Below are positions 26,001 to 35,299 of a DNA stretch of 64,000 nt, piece after piece (within the stretch, counting starts at the first letter, position 1; the number at the start of each line of letters is the position of its first letter). The DNA is from Flavobacterium frigoris (GTDB taxonomy: Bacteria; Bacteroidota; Bacteroidia; Flavobacteriales; Flavobacteriaceae). The notes below the pieces were generated by a model. It did no database searches and was not told where the DNA came from. It was given only the letters and a program-made list of their open reading frames with translations. Where the stretch lies: the NCBI RefSeq assembly GCF_900111075.1, contig NZ_FOFZ01000001.1, positions 62,001 to 126,000 on the forward strand. The letters are read 5' to 3'. A program made the position numbers and the translations under genes.

Positions 26001-28682
26001 ATGAAAAATTTCACCTTGCTATTATTGCTACTAAATATCACATTTCTTTTTGCACAAAAAGAAATTTCTGGCTACGTTTTCGATAACGCTGCCACACCTT
26101 TGGCAGGCGTTAACGTAATACAAAAAGGAACAAGTAACAATGTTTCTACTGACATTAACGGAGCGTACCAGATTACTGTTGATGAGGGAGCCATTTTAAT
26201 TTTTAGCTATATTAGGTTTTCCAAACAAGAATTTGATACTAAAGAGTCTATATTAAACGTTTTTCTAACCGAAGAAGGCGGATCGGGAATCAATGAAGTG
26301 GTAGTTACCGGAACCAGAAGTGCCCCCAGAAGCAATACGACAGCGGCATTGCCAATTGATGTCATCTCTGCAAAAGAACTGACATCAACCGGACAAACTA
26401 CTTTTGACAAAGCTTTGCAATACCGAATCCCTTCTTTTAATACGGCTCAAACACCTGTAAATGACGCTACTTCTTTACTTGATCCCTACGAAATCAGAAA
26501 TATGGGTCCTAGCAGAACCCTAATTCTAATCAGTGGTAAACGAAAAAACTTAAGTTCTCTACTCTATGTTCAAACCTCACCCGGAAGAGGTGAAACCGGT
26601 GCTGATCTATCAGCAATCCCATTAGATGCTATTGAGAGAGTAGAAATTTTACGGGATGGTGCATCGGCACAATATGGCTCTGATGCTATAGCGGGTGTAA
26701 TAAATATTATTCTAAAAAAAAGAACTAATGATGGAGGAATAACATTTCGAACAGGAATAACGGCTGAAGGAGACGGTGAACAGATAGGCGTAAGTTTGAA
26801 TAATGGCTCCGCAATTGGCAATAAAGGTTTTGTCAATTACACCCTAGATTTTTCGAAGGTGAACTTAGCTAATAGACCTGGTAAAGTAGATCACGAAGGA
26901 GAGTTTGCCGACAACGGCGGCACGATACAAGGCCTTAACACTTTAAACGATATCAACTCGTTTCTCACAAAATATCCAGATGCCAAAAACATAAACGGCG
27001 CTCCAGAAACAGCAGCTGCAAAATTCTTAGTAAATGGCGGGATTAATCTGTCTGACGAAACACAGCTGTATTATAATGCTGCTTATGTGTACAAAAAAGT
27101 AAATTCCTTTGCTAACTACAGAACACCATACTGGAGCTATGGTAACGGAATAACTTCAAATAACCTCCCCTACTTATATGATTTCTTTGGTGATGGAACA
27201 GCAGTGTCGTACCGAGGGTATCATCCGACCTTTATAGGTGATATGAACGATTATAACGCCACCCTCGGATATAAGTCAGTAATAAATGGATGGAACACCG
27301 ATGCGAGTATAACAGTTGGTGGTAATTCCCAAAATTACACCGTTAATAACTCTCATAATAGATCAACTACAAAAGACGCTAACGGAATTAATGTATATCA
27401 GGAGAAGAGCCCAATATTTTTTAAACCCGGCGGTGCTTCATTCAGCCATATTGTTGGTAACTTAGACATTTCCAAAGTTTTATCTGACAAAATAAGCATT
27501 GGTTTCGGTTCTGAAATCAGAACCGAAACTTTTGAAGTTATCGAAGGCGACAAAGCCTCTTGGGAAGGATTTGGTGCCGACTCTTTTTCCGGTAACAGAC
27601 CCGAAGATTCAGGCAAATGGAATCGTTATAATTTGGGAGGATACTTCGACTTGGCCTATGATTTCAGTCCAAATTTTTTAGTAAACGGAACAATTCGTTA
27701 TGAAGACTATAGTGATTTTGGGGCAGCGACGGTATGGAAATTAAGCTCAAGATATAAGTTTCTGGAGGACAAAATCAACATCCGAGGCTCCGTTTCCACT
27801 GGATTTAGAGCACCAACCATGCATCAAATTTACAGTCAAAAATCACAATACTCATTCGTTCCTGGGCAAGGGGTACAAATTAGCGGATTAGTTAATAATA
27901 TTTCTGTACAGGCACGTGTTTTAGGCATCCCCAAACTAGATGCTGAAAAATCAACCAATATCACACTAGGCATAGGCGCAAAACCATACGAAAAATTCAA
28001 TTTAACGCTAGATTATTATAACATCAAAGTGGAAGACCGCATCATCTTAGGAGATAAAGTGGGTACTTCATTTGGTTCCGTTTCTTGGTTTGAAAATTCC
28101 TTCGATTCCAGAACATCAGGTTTGGATATCGTCATGAACTACGGTGCCGTCGTTTTAGGAACTGGAGAAATGCAACTCAATTTGTCTGGGAACATCACAT
28201 TAGAAAATAAAAGAATTTCTCCAGTTAAAAGCGATAATTTCGGAGCGACATTTAACGCTCTAATGTTTACATCAAGACCCGATACCAAATGGCTTTTAGG
28301 AATAAATTATAAAATTAAGAAATTTGACCTCTGCCTTAACAACACCTATTTTGGAAAAACGACATATAAACAAGCCGGTCTTGATTCAAATTTAAGAACG
28401 GAGTTCATTCCGAAAATTGTCACTGACTTAGGAGTTAATTACTTCGCAACAAACAAGTTAACAATCGGTATTAATGTAAACAATGCCCTTAATGTACTCC
28501 CAGAATGGAAGTTCAAGGCTGAAAACGCAACCGGAACTGCCATTCTCAATGATCCTGATTTACTAAAATCACAAAATAATTTAGTTACATTCAATGGCCG
28601 TTATTCACAAATGACGTATGAAGGATATCACTTTAGTCAACTGGGAACTTTATTTAATTTATCGCTCAACTATAAATTCTGA
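26001..28682 (+). CDS. TonB-dependent outer-membrane receptor
   Basis: An 893-residue receptor: signal peptide (to about residue 19, FLFAQ), a carboxypeptidase-regulatory-like domain (about 20-95), TonB box-like EVVVTGTRSA (about 101-110), plug domain (about 110-240; IRNMGPSRTLILISGKRK, IERVEILRDGASAQYGSDAI) and a 22-strand beta-barrel to the C-terminus ending with an aromatic residue (LNYKF). It moves a ligand, probably an iron chelate or other scarce nutrient, across the outer membrane using TonB. No SusD partner follows; instead a YfiR-like gene and a membrane sensor do, so this receptor may take part in signalling as in TonB-YfiR systems (inference). Confidence 0.94.
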   Translation: MKNFTLLLLLLNITFLFAQKEISGYVFDNAATPLAGVNVIQKGTSNNVSTDINGAYQITVDEGAILIFSYIRFSKQEFDTKESILNVFLTEEGGSGINEVVVTGTRSAPRSNTTAALPIDVISAKELTSTGQTTFDKALQYRIPSFNTAQTPVNDATSLLDPYEIRNMGPSRTLILISGKRKNLSSLLYVQTSPGRGETGADLSAIPLDAIERVEILRDGASAQYGSDAIAGVINIILKKRTNDGGITFRTGITAEGDGEQIGVSLNNGSAIGNKGFVNYTLDFSKVNLANRPGKVDHEGEFADNGGTIQGLNTLNDINSFLTKYPDAKNINGAPETAAAKFLVNGGINLSDETQLYYNAAYVYKKVNSFANYRTPYWSYGNGITSNNLPYLYDFFGDGTAVSYRGYHPTFIGDMNDYNATLGYKSVINGWNTDASITVGGNSQNYTVNNSHNRSTTKDANGINVYQEKSPIFFKPGGASFSHIVGNLDISKVLSDKISIGFGSEIRTETFEVIEGDKASWEGFGADSFSGNRPEDSGKWNRYNLGGYFDLAYDFSPNFLVNGTIRYEDYSDFGAATVWKLSSRYKFLEDKINIRGSVSTGFRAPTMHQIYSQKSQYSFVPGQGVQISGLVNNISVQARVLGIPKLDAEKSTNITLGIGAKPYEKFNLTLDYYNIKVEDRIILGDKVGTSFGSVSWFENSFDSRTSGLDIVMNYGAVVLGTGEMQLNLSGNITLENKRISPVKSDNFGATFNALMFTSRPDTKWLLGINYKIKKFDLCLNNTYFGKTTYKQAGLDSNLRTEFIPKIVTDLGVNYFATNKLTIGINVNNALNVLPEWKFKAENATGTAILNDPDLLKSQNNLVTFNGRYSQMTYEGYHFSQLGTLFNLSLNYKF

Positions 28683-28938
28683 TGCAATAATTTAGAATCT
28701 ACTTTTAAAAGTAAAAAATGAATTAAATCTATCTCAAAATACTAATATTCAACATATTAAATGATTAAATTTACTTAGACTAAAAAGATATCTGAACTTT
28801 AAAACAGGACTTTATCGTTTTGTTTACTAACTATTAATCTTGAATCTATAAGTCTTCAAATACAAATCCGGAATATAATGAAAAACAGTATATAAACTAT
28901 ATCTACTATAATGCTCAAAATTTTTAAGAATAAAACAT

Positions 28939-29460
28939 ATGGCACTTAAAAGCAAGTTGTTACTATTTGGAATAATGCTAATACTATTGGGCACAAATCC
29001 TTTAGCTGCCCAACAGCTTACTGGAGGAAAGGATTATGACCTAAAAGCTGATTTCCTAATTCGTTTTGTCGATTACGTCTATTGGAAAAACTATCCTAAA
29101 AACAAGCCTTTTAAAATCGCTATTCTTGAAGAAAGCCCAATAAACGCATCCTTACATGTTGTTAAAAACAGAAAAAAAATTGAAGTCAGCCAATATAAAA
29201 ATTTGAAGGACATTGGTTTTTGTAATATTTTATTTGTTCCCTTTGACTGCTCCATACCAATTGAAACAGTGCTTTCTAATTTTTCTGGCAAACCCGTACT
29301 TATAGTAACAGAACGCAACGGTTATGGGAAAAAAGGAGCGCATATGAACTTTGTCGTGGTGGAAAATAAATTAAAATTTGAAGTAAACCTTAAGGCAATA
29401 AACAAGGTCGGAATTGGAATAAGTTCCTTCTTGTTACAACATGCAATTATAGTAGAATAA
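28939..29460 (+). CDS. YfiR-like periplasmic protein (DUF4154)
   Basis: A 173-residue exported protein: signal peptide about residues 1-25 (LILLGTNPLAAQ), then the YfiR/DUF4154 fold with the typical opening LKADFLIRFVDYVYWKNYP, the core FKIAILEESPI, and the C-terminal VNLKAINKVGIGISSFLLQH. In Pseudomonas, YfiR sits in the periplasm and inhibits the CHASE8-containing diguanylate cyclase YfiN. Here the next gene, 95 bp downstream, encodes a CHASE8-HAMP protein, so the same inhibitor-sensor pairing is likely. Cysteines Cys95 and Cys106 region (GFCNILFVPFDCS) could form the redox-sensing disulfide known for YfiR (inference). Confidence 0.85.
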   Translation: MALKSKLLLFGIMLILLGTNPLAAQQLTGGKDYDLKADFLIRFVDYVYWKNYPKNKPFKIAILEESPINASLHVVKNRKKIEVSQYKNLKDIGFCNILFVPFDCSIPIETVLSNFSGKPVLIVTERNGYGKKGAHMNFVVVENKLKFEVNLKAINKVGIGISSFLLQHAIIVE

Positions 29461-29555
29461 TTAATTTTTCCAGTACAATAAAGAATGAATAGAAAAAAAG
29501 AAGACACACTTGAACGTAGCAGTTATTTTATTAAGTATTGATAAACAACAGTTAA

Positions 29556-32015
29556 ATGATGAATTTACGTAATATTTCCATTAAAAATAAGCTCGTGCTT
29601 ATGCAGGTATTTACCTCTGCATTTGTACTAGGTCTTTGTATTACTGCTTTTGTACTAATCGACATTAAAGGTTTTAAAGATCGAAAAGCAATTAGTTCAA
29701 CCGCTATTGCAAAGGTCTTAGGTTTCAATAGTATATCTGCCATAGAATTTCAAGATAATGCTGCTGCCAATAAAATCCTCTCTGAATTAACAGTGCAAAA
29801 AGACCTTTTAAACGCAACCATATTTGATGAAAAAGGAGCCATTTTTGCCTCCTATACGAAAGCAGGTTCGGCTGCTGGTTATCCGTTCCCTACCGCAACA
29901 GAAAACCAGAAAAATTTCAACTATACAAATGAAAATCTATTCGTCTATAACAAAATAAAAAAAGACAATAAAACCATTGGGTTAGTCGCTATTCGATTTG
30001 AACTTTCAGAATTGAATAAAATAAAAATGGATATTTTGCATCTGGGGATTGTACTATTAGTCGTAGGAATCGGACTCGCTTTTTTGATCGCTATGATAAT
30101 CAAAAAATACATTTCGAAACCACTTCTAAACTTGGTGAAAACCATACAAACGATAAAGGATACTGCCGATTATAAAATACGAATGATTGTAGAAGGCAAA
30201 GATGAAATTAGCATCCTTTCTACAGGGCTTAACGATATGCTGTCAACCATTGAAAAAAGAGATAACGAAGTCGCTGTTTCAAAGGAACAATTGTACAAGC
30301 AAAATACACTTTTACAATCTGTTATACAAAACATGGGTGACGGCTTAATTGTGGTTGATGAAAACAGTAAATTTATTATTTGGAATACTGCCAGTGAAAG
30401 AATAATTGGAATGGGGCCAATGGATATTCCACAAGATCGATGGGCTGCAACCTACGGCTTCTTTCTACCCGATACAAAAGTGGTTTTTGATATTAATGAA
30501 CTTCCGTTAGTAAAAGCCCTGAATGGTGAGGAAGTGGATAATGTAGAAATATTTATCCAAAATTATAAAAATCCTGAAGGAATATTTGTGGTTGCAACTG
30601 CCAGACCGTTACAGCATTCGTCCGGTGAGATAACTGGCGGAGTACTTGTTATTCATGATATTACGGAACGAAAAGTTTCAGAAAATGAAATACGAAAACT
30701 AAATGAAGAACTGGAACATAAAGTAGCGGAACGTACCGCACAATTAGCCGAAGCAATTGAAACACTACGTTCAAGCGAAGAAAAATACCGTGAAATAGTG
30801 GAAGATGTCAGCGATGTTGTCCACACTTCTAACTACAAAGGGTTTTTCACTTACATCAATCCCGCCTGTAAAAAACTCACTGGATACTCTCAAAATGAAA
30901 TAATAGGAAAACATCTTATAGATTTTGTTTCTCCAGAGTGGAAAGACCGTGTGACTGAATTCTATTTTAATCAATTTAAAAACAAAATTGACGCAACACT
31001 ATTTTCATTTCCTATTATTACAAAATCTGGGGAACAAAAATGGATTGAACAAACTTCCATGCAACTAAGGGAAGGCAATAAAATAACTGGGTACAAATCA
31101 ATTATGCGAGATATTACAGAGAGGAAAGAGGCTGAACAAAAAATAAAAGAAAGCGAAAGTCAATTGCAAACCATATTTAATGAAGCTCCAGATGCTTTAA
31201 TAGTAATAAATGAAGAAGGAGAAATCATTAGATGGAACCCAAAGGCCGAACAAATATTTGGATGGTCATCAATCGAGGTTTTGGGAAAATCAATGGTTGC
31301 ATTGATTATGCCAGAAAAACACAAAGAAAATCTCGCTAATGGTTTGCAAAATTTTCTAAAAACTGGCGAGGCCACTATTATTAATAAAACTATGGAAATT
31401 ACTGCGTTAAACAATAAAAACCTTGAGTTTGATATTGAGTTAACAGTATCTCCTGCCACTGTCTTAGGTAAATATATCTTCATTGCTTTTATTACAGATA
31501 TTTCGTTAAGTAAAAAGCTAGAAAACGAAAAAATAGAAGCAGATCGACTAGTGCGTCTCAATGAACTTAAGTTAAAATTAATTCTAGAAAATATTGGTGA
31601 AGGCATTATCGTCACTGACACTCAAAAAAGAATTGTGTTATCGAATCATATGGCAGAGGAGATTATCGGGGTCAGCCAAGAAGAAGGGGCCTCAACCACT
31701 CTAGATTGGGCAACTAAGTACGACCTATTTTATCCTGACGCTAAAACAGTTTTTCCTATACAAAACCTCCCGTTAGAAAAAGCATTAAGAGGAGAGTCAA
31801 CTGCTGATGTAGAAGTAATTATTGAAAACCAAGAAACAAAAAACAAAAAAAGGGTCATCATCAGTGGCCGACCAATAATAGACGAAAACAATTATGTTAT
31901 AGCCGCTGTGGCGAATATAAAAGACGTCACCCACTATAAAGAACTAGAGAACGCGCTAGAGGAAAGCGTTGAAAAATACCGAAAACTAATTGGCTTCAAA
32001 AGTGACAATAAGTAA
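29556..32015 (+). CDS. CHASE8-HAMP-PAS membrane sensor without output domain
   Basis: An 819-residue protein. Membrane helix 1 (about 12-36), a periplasmic CHASE8 domain (about 37-155; FNSISAIEFQDNAAANKILS, AIFASYTKAG), membrane helix 2 (about 162-184), HAMP (about 185-235), then four PAS-type domains (about 255-370, 415-530, 535-660, 690-800) with PAC pieces such as VIHDITERK and SIMRDITERKEAEQ and a coiled coil near 375-405. It stops after LENALEESVEKYRKLIGF. No HisKA/HATPase, GGDEF, EAL or helix-turn-helix follows, and a terminator lies 70 bp on, so no frameshifted output domain is hidden downstream. It likely passes YfiR-controlled signals to another protein by contact. Confidence 0.85.
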   Translation: MMNLRNISIKNKLVLMQVFTSAFVLGLCITAFVLIDIKGFKDRKAISSTAIAKVLGFNSISAIEFQDNAAANKILSELTVQKDLLNATIFDEKGAIFASYTKAGSAAGYPFPTATENQKNFNYTNENLFVYNKIKKDNKTIGLVAIRFELSELNKIKMDILHLGIVLLVVGIGLAFLIAMIIKKYISKPLLNLVKTIQTIKDTADYKIRMIVEGKDEISILSTGLNDMLSTIEKRDNEVAVSKEQLYKQNTLLQSVIQNMGDGLIVVDENSKFIIWNTASERIIGMGPMDIPQDRWAATYGFFLPDTKVVFDINELPLVKALNGEEVDNVEIFIQNYKNPEGIFVVATARPLQHSSGEITGGVLVIHDITERKVSENEIRKLNEELEHKVAERTAQLAEAIETLRSSEEKYREIVEDVSDVVHTSNYKGFFTYINPACKKLTGYSQNEIIGKHLIDFVSPEWKDRVTEFYFNQFKNKIDATLFSFPIITKSGEQKWIEQTSMQLREGNKITGYKSIMRDITERKEAEQKIKESESQLQTIFNEAPDALIVINEEGEIIRWNPKAEQIFGWSSIEVLGKSMVALIMPEKHKENLANGLQNFLKTGEATIINKTMEITALNNKNLEFDIELTVSPATVLGKYIFIAFITDISLSKKLENEKIEADRLVRLNELKLKLILENIGEGIIVTDTQKRIVLSNHMAEEIIGVSQEEGASTTLDWATKYDLFYPDAKTVFPIQNLPLEKALRGESTADVEVIIENQETKNKKRVIISGRPIIDENNYVIAAVANIKDVTHYKELENALEESVEKYRKLIGFKSDNK

Positions 32016-32085
32016 AATATCCCATCATACTGAATTGGTTAAATGATAATTAACAATGCACTTTCACTTCAATAAGTTAGCTAAA

Positions 32086-32117
32086 AGTAAATAGCCGCTA
32101 AAGAGCGGCTATTTACT
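32086..32117. terminator. Bidirectional terminator
   Basis: AGTAAATAGCCGCT, loop AAAG, AGCGGCTATTTACT: a perfect 14-bp stem between the convergent sensor gene and the small secreted protein gene, whose stop codon it touches. Confidence 0.9.
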
Positions 32118-32527
32118 TATTTAATGTATCCTATTTTTATATAGTACTCTTTTGGATTAATCTTAACACCCTCTTTTGGGTAAGGGACAATATTGATGCT
32201 CTTTATATTTTTTTGACTGAAAGGCAAGTAACTCATAAACCAATCTTTATTTATTTGCTCATTTTTTCCAGAAATGACTAATTCTTCATCCTTTACGAAT
32301 TTTTTCCCCTCATAAACAGATACAACAACTTTAGCTTCTCCAGCCCAAATACATTGTACACCTTCAGGACAACGGGAGTCTGAAAGTACCTCTTTTAGAA
32401 TCAGTTTAGTTCCTTTGTTTTTAAGGCATTTCTTTTGAGTAATTTTTAGCGAACGGATATTTTGATCCGTCTGAGCAAATAACGAAACACTAAAAACAAG
32501 CAACATTACAATAAGGAAATTTTTCAT
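32117..32527 (-). CDS. Small secreted protein, one-disulfide type (136 aa)
   Basis: Signal peptide MKNFLIVMLLVFSVSLFAQ, then a mature domain of about 117 residues. The conserved centre SDSRCPEGVQCIWAGEAKVV (about residues 69-88) with a CxxxxxC pair, and Cys34, recurs in unnamed exported proteins of Bacteroidota that I recognise by this motif but cannot name. It has a beta-rich composition and basic character. It is 40 bp downstream of the DtxR-type regulator gene on the same strand, so it might belong to the metal-responsive unit; this is only positional. Confidence 0.7.
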   Translation of the reverse strand: MKNFLIVMLLVFSVSLFAQTDQNIRSLKITQKKCLKNKGTKLILKEVLSDSRCPEGVQCIWAGEAKVVVSVYEGKKFVKDEELVISGKNEQINKDWFMSYLPFSQKNIKSINIVPYPKEGVKINPKEYYIKIGYIK

Positions 32528-32567
32528 TTGGTTTTATTTAATTAATTCAAATATAGTACCTTTTTGT

Positions 32568-33221
32568 TTAGGTTGTCTGTACAAAAAGATTACTGGCTAT
32601 TTTATTCGAAATAGACAAACTCTTGTCATCCACTTTTATTTTTACAGATAAATCAAAACTTTCTTTACTTACCACCTCAATTTTAGAACCCAAAGCAATC
32701 CCTTGTTTGTCTAAATATTTCAAAAACTCTGATGAAGTATCTTTCACTCCCACACATATTCCCTTTTGATTTTCAGTCAGTTCCGAAAGTAATTGCTTTT
32801 CAATTTTTAAAATTTGCCCCTCGGCATTCGGAATTGGATCACCATGAGGATCTTCAGTAGGGTTTCCTAAAAAATCGTCCAGTTTATTAATCAATTTCTC
32901 TGATTTTATGTGTTCCAATTGTTCGGCGATATCATGTACCTCATCCCAAGAGAAATCTAATTTTTCTACTAAGAAAACTTCCCAAAGTCGGTGCTTTCTA
33001 ACAATCATTTTGGCGGCTAACTTGCCCTGATCTGTTAGAGAAACGCCTCTGTATTTTTTATAATTTACTAAGTCTTTATCGGCTAATTTCTTGAGCATGT
33101 CCGTTACCGAAGATGCTTTGGTTTCCATCATTTCGGCAATGGCATTAGTGCTCACTTCGGAGTTAGAAACCACCGTGAGATGGAATATGGCTTTAAGATA
33201 ATTTTCTTCTGAAAAGGTCAT
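32568..33221 (-). CDS. DtxR/MntR-family metal-dependent regulator
   Basis: A 217-residue transcription factor: N-terminal winged helix (about 1-62; FSEENYLKAIFHL, TNAIAEMMETKASSVTDMLK), dimerisation and metal-binding domain (about 63-140; RKHRLWEVFLVEKLDFSWDE, with His/Glu ligands around DIAEQLEHI and the GNPTEDPHGDPIP loop), and a C-terminal SH3-like FeoA domain (about 145-215). The family represses Mn or Fe uptake genes when loaded with metal. It lies directly behind an Nramp-type transporter gene on the same strand, separated only by a hairpin repeat, which points to a Mn/Fe regulon including that transporter. Confidence 0.92.
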   Translation of the reverse strand: MTFSEENYLKAIFHLTVVSNSEVSTNAIAEMMETKASSVTDMLKKLADKDLVNYKKYRGVSLTDQGKLAAKMIVRKHRLWEVFLVEKLDFSWDEVHDIAEQLEHIKSEKLINKLDDFLGNPTEDPHGDPIPNAEGQILKIEKQLLSELTENQKGICVGVKDTSSEFLKYLDKQGIALGSKIEVVSKESFDLSVKIKVDDKSLSISNKIASNLFVQTT

Positions 33222-33236
33222 TTTTATATTTTTTTT

Positions 33237-33316
33237 AGCCCCGATAGCAGCGGCATCCTTTGTCTTTTTTTTCTTTAAAAAAGATAAAGATAGAGCGGAG
33301 AGCGGGATTAAGCTCC
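33237..33316 (+). repeat. Dispersed hairpin element, copy 2 of 5
   Basis: Flanks AGCCCCGATAGCAGCGGCAT and GAGCGGGATTAAGCTCC surround an A/T stem-loop. It occupies nearly all of the space between the mntH-type gene and the DtxR-type gene, where it could attenuate read-through or stabilise one of the transcripts. Confidence 0.7.
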
Positions 33317-33324
33317 TTATTATT

Positions 33325-35196
33325 TTAATTTTTAACGATAAACAATGGAATCGAAATCTTGTGTCTTAATTTGTCTACGGTAGTTCCAAAAATTAGATCT
33401 TTAATTCCCGTATGACCATGAGTCCCCATGACCAAAACGTCAAAATTCCCTTTGTTCACAATTTCCGGTATCACTTTATCTGGCTTACCAAATCCGAGTT
33501 GAATCGCAACTTTAAACCCTTTTTCGGCGAGAATTTCTCTGTATTCTTCCAGTAATTTCTCATCAACTAAGGTTTCATGATCTTCAATATTTTCGCCGTA
33601 AACCAAGGCTCCAACAGTTTCTACCACGTGAATTAACGTATAATTAGCTTCTGTCCCTCCTAATTGAAAAGCGCTATTTAATGCAATTTCATCGGCAGAC
33701 GAAAAATCCACAGAAACCACAATATCTTTTTTAGCATAACTTTCTAATTTAGAAAATTTCAATTTTAGATTGTGTGGCGAATGGTTTTGAATTGCGATTT
33801 TTGATTTGGTTACAAACGGTTTAAATACAATATATAGCAACAATATCAAGAAGCTAAATGCCAATGGAACAACGGTAAGCCATAAAATAATAGGGTTTTC
33901 TGAAGCTTCTAACCAGCCATTTATTTCATCCAAAACTAATTTCCCATTTAGTGCAACAATAACCGAAGCTACAATCCAAGAGGCTACTTGCGTTGTTCTA
34001 CCAATATGAAACCCTCTCATTTTAGATTTATCACTTACGAAGTGAATCAATGGAATGATAGCAAAACCCAATTGCAAACTCAAAATTACCTGACTCAAAA
34101 TCAATAATTTTCCAGTCACCCCTTCTCCAAAAATACTAATTACTACAACTGCTGGAATAATCGCAATCAATCGAGTGATAATTCTACGTACCCAAGGCTG
34201 GATCCTTAAATTTAGGTATCCTTCCATGATAATTTGTCCGGCTAAAGTTCCAGTTATCGTCGAACTTTGTCCTGCAGCAATCAAGGCTACCGCAAATAAA
34301 ATAGGTGCCCATTTAGTTCCTAAAAGTGGTGCTAAAAACTTGTGTGCATCTTGGATTTCGGCCACGTTATACATTCCGACTTTATAGAATGTGGCTGCCG
34401 CCAAAATTAAAATAGCTGCATTTACGAAAAAAGCCAAATTCAAAGCAATCGTCGAATCGATAAAATTATATTTTAAAGCCTGCTTAATTCCGGCAGTAGT
34501 TCTGTCAAATTTTCTGGTTTGCACCAAAGAGGAATGCAGGTATAAATTGTGTGGCATAACGGTTGCACCAATGATACCAATTGCAATGTATAGTGCAGTT
34601 TCATTAGGCATCGAGGGAATTAAACCATAGATTACCTCTCCCATTTTTGGTTGTGCAAAAATCATTTCAAAAATAAAAGAAACCCCGATTACCATAACCA
34701 ATGCTATGATAAAAGCTTCCATTTTTCGGATACCTTTATTGATAAGAAATAATAATAAAAACGTATCCAATACTGTAATCATCACCCCTTCAATAAGCGG
34801 AATACCAAACAATAGATTTATACCAATCGCCATTCCTAACACTTCGGCTAGATCACAGGCGGCAATGGCTATTTCGGCCAAAAAATAAAGAATATAATTA
34901 ATAAATTTCGAATAAGTTTCCCGCGAAGCCTGCGCTAAATCACGCTGGGTAACAATTCCTAATCGGGCACTTAAACTTTGTAGCAACAAGGCCATGATAT
35001 TACTCATCAATAAAACCCAAAGTAAGGAATACCCAAACTGGCTTCCTCCTGCAATATCAGTCGCCCAGTTTCCTGGGTCCATATAGCCTACACTAATCAA
35101 GTATGCAGGACCAAAAAAAGCTAATATTTTCCTAAAACCCGACTTCTTATTTAGGGTAGAAACCGATTCGTTTACTTCCTCTAATGACTTACCCAT
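33325..35196 (-). CDS. mntH: Nramp Mn/Fe transporter fused to universal stress domain
   Basis: A 623-residue fusion. The N-terminal part is a proton-coupled Nramp divalent metal transporter with 11 or so helices: metal-site DPGN (40-43) in helix 1 and ATVMPHNLYLHS (211-222) in helix 6 are intact, and the GQSSTITGTLAGQIIMEGY signature is present near 325-345. From about residue 483 to the end follows a UspA-type universal stress domain (DIVVSVDFSSADE, MGTHGHTGIKDLIFGTTVDK), facing the cytoplasm, with the G2xG9xG(S/T)-like nucleotide motif recognisable as GTHGHTG...GTT. Transport may thus respond to ATP or stress (inference). Upstream of dtxR-type regulator; divergent from a TonB receptor. Confidence 0.93.
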   Translation of the reverse strand: MGKSLEEVNESVSTLNKKSGFRKILAFFGPAYLISVGYMDPGNWATDIAGGSQFGYSLLWVLLMSNIMALLLQSLSARLGIVTQRDLAQASRETYSKFINYILYFLAEIAIAACDLAEVLGMAIGINLLFGIPLIEGVMITVLDTFLLLFLINKGIRKMEAFIIALVMVIGVSFIFEMIFAQPKMGEVIYGLIPSMPNETALYIAIGIIGATVMPHNLYLHSSLVQTRKFDRTTAGIKQALKYNFIDSTIALNLAFFVNAAILILAAATFYKVGMYNVAEIQDAHKFLAPLLGTKWAPILFAVALIAAGQSSTITGTLAGQIIMEGYLNLRIQPWVRRIITRLIAIIPAVVVISIFGEGVTGKLLILSQVILSLQLGFAIIPLIHFVSDKSKMRGFHIGRTTQVASWIVASVIVALNGKLVLDEINGWLEASENPIILWLTVVPLAFSFLILLLYIVFKPFVTKSKIAIQNHSPHNLKLKFSKLESYAKKDIVVSVDFSSADEIALNSAFQLGGTEANYTLIHVVETVGALVYGENIEDHETLVDEKLLEEYREILAEKGFKVAIQLGFGKPDKVIPEIVNKGNFDVLVMGTHGHTGIKDLIFGTTVDKLRHKISIPLFIVKN

Positions 35197-35213
35197 AACA
35201 CAACTGTTTGAGA

Positions 35214-35268
35214 CAAATGTAATTATGTTTTTTTGTTATATCAAATATAATTTTTAGATTTGTCTAAA
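35214..35268. promoter_or_regulatory. Divergent promoter pair with operator-like palindrome
   Basis: Plus strand: TTTG (35232-35235), 19 bases, TAGATTTG (35255-35262), an exact Bacteroidota promoter for the TonB receptor gene. The palindrome TTTAGA-TTTG-TCTAAA (35253-35268) covers its -7 box. Minus strand: TTTG (35245-35242), 20 bases, TACATTTG (35221-35214) for the transporter gene, again followed by TCTCAAA. Both starts therefore carry TTTGTCT(c)AAA, a likely regulator half-site. Confidence 0.7.
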
Positions 35269-35299
35269 TATTTAATTAAACCACGTCTAAAATATAATT

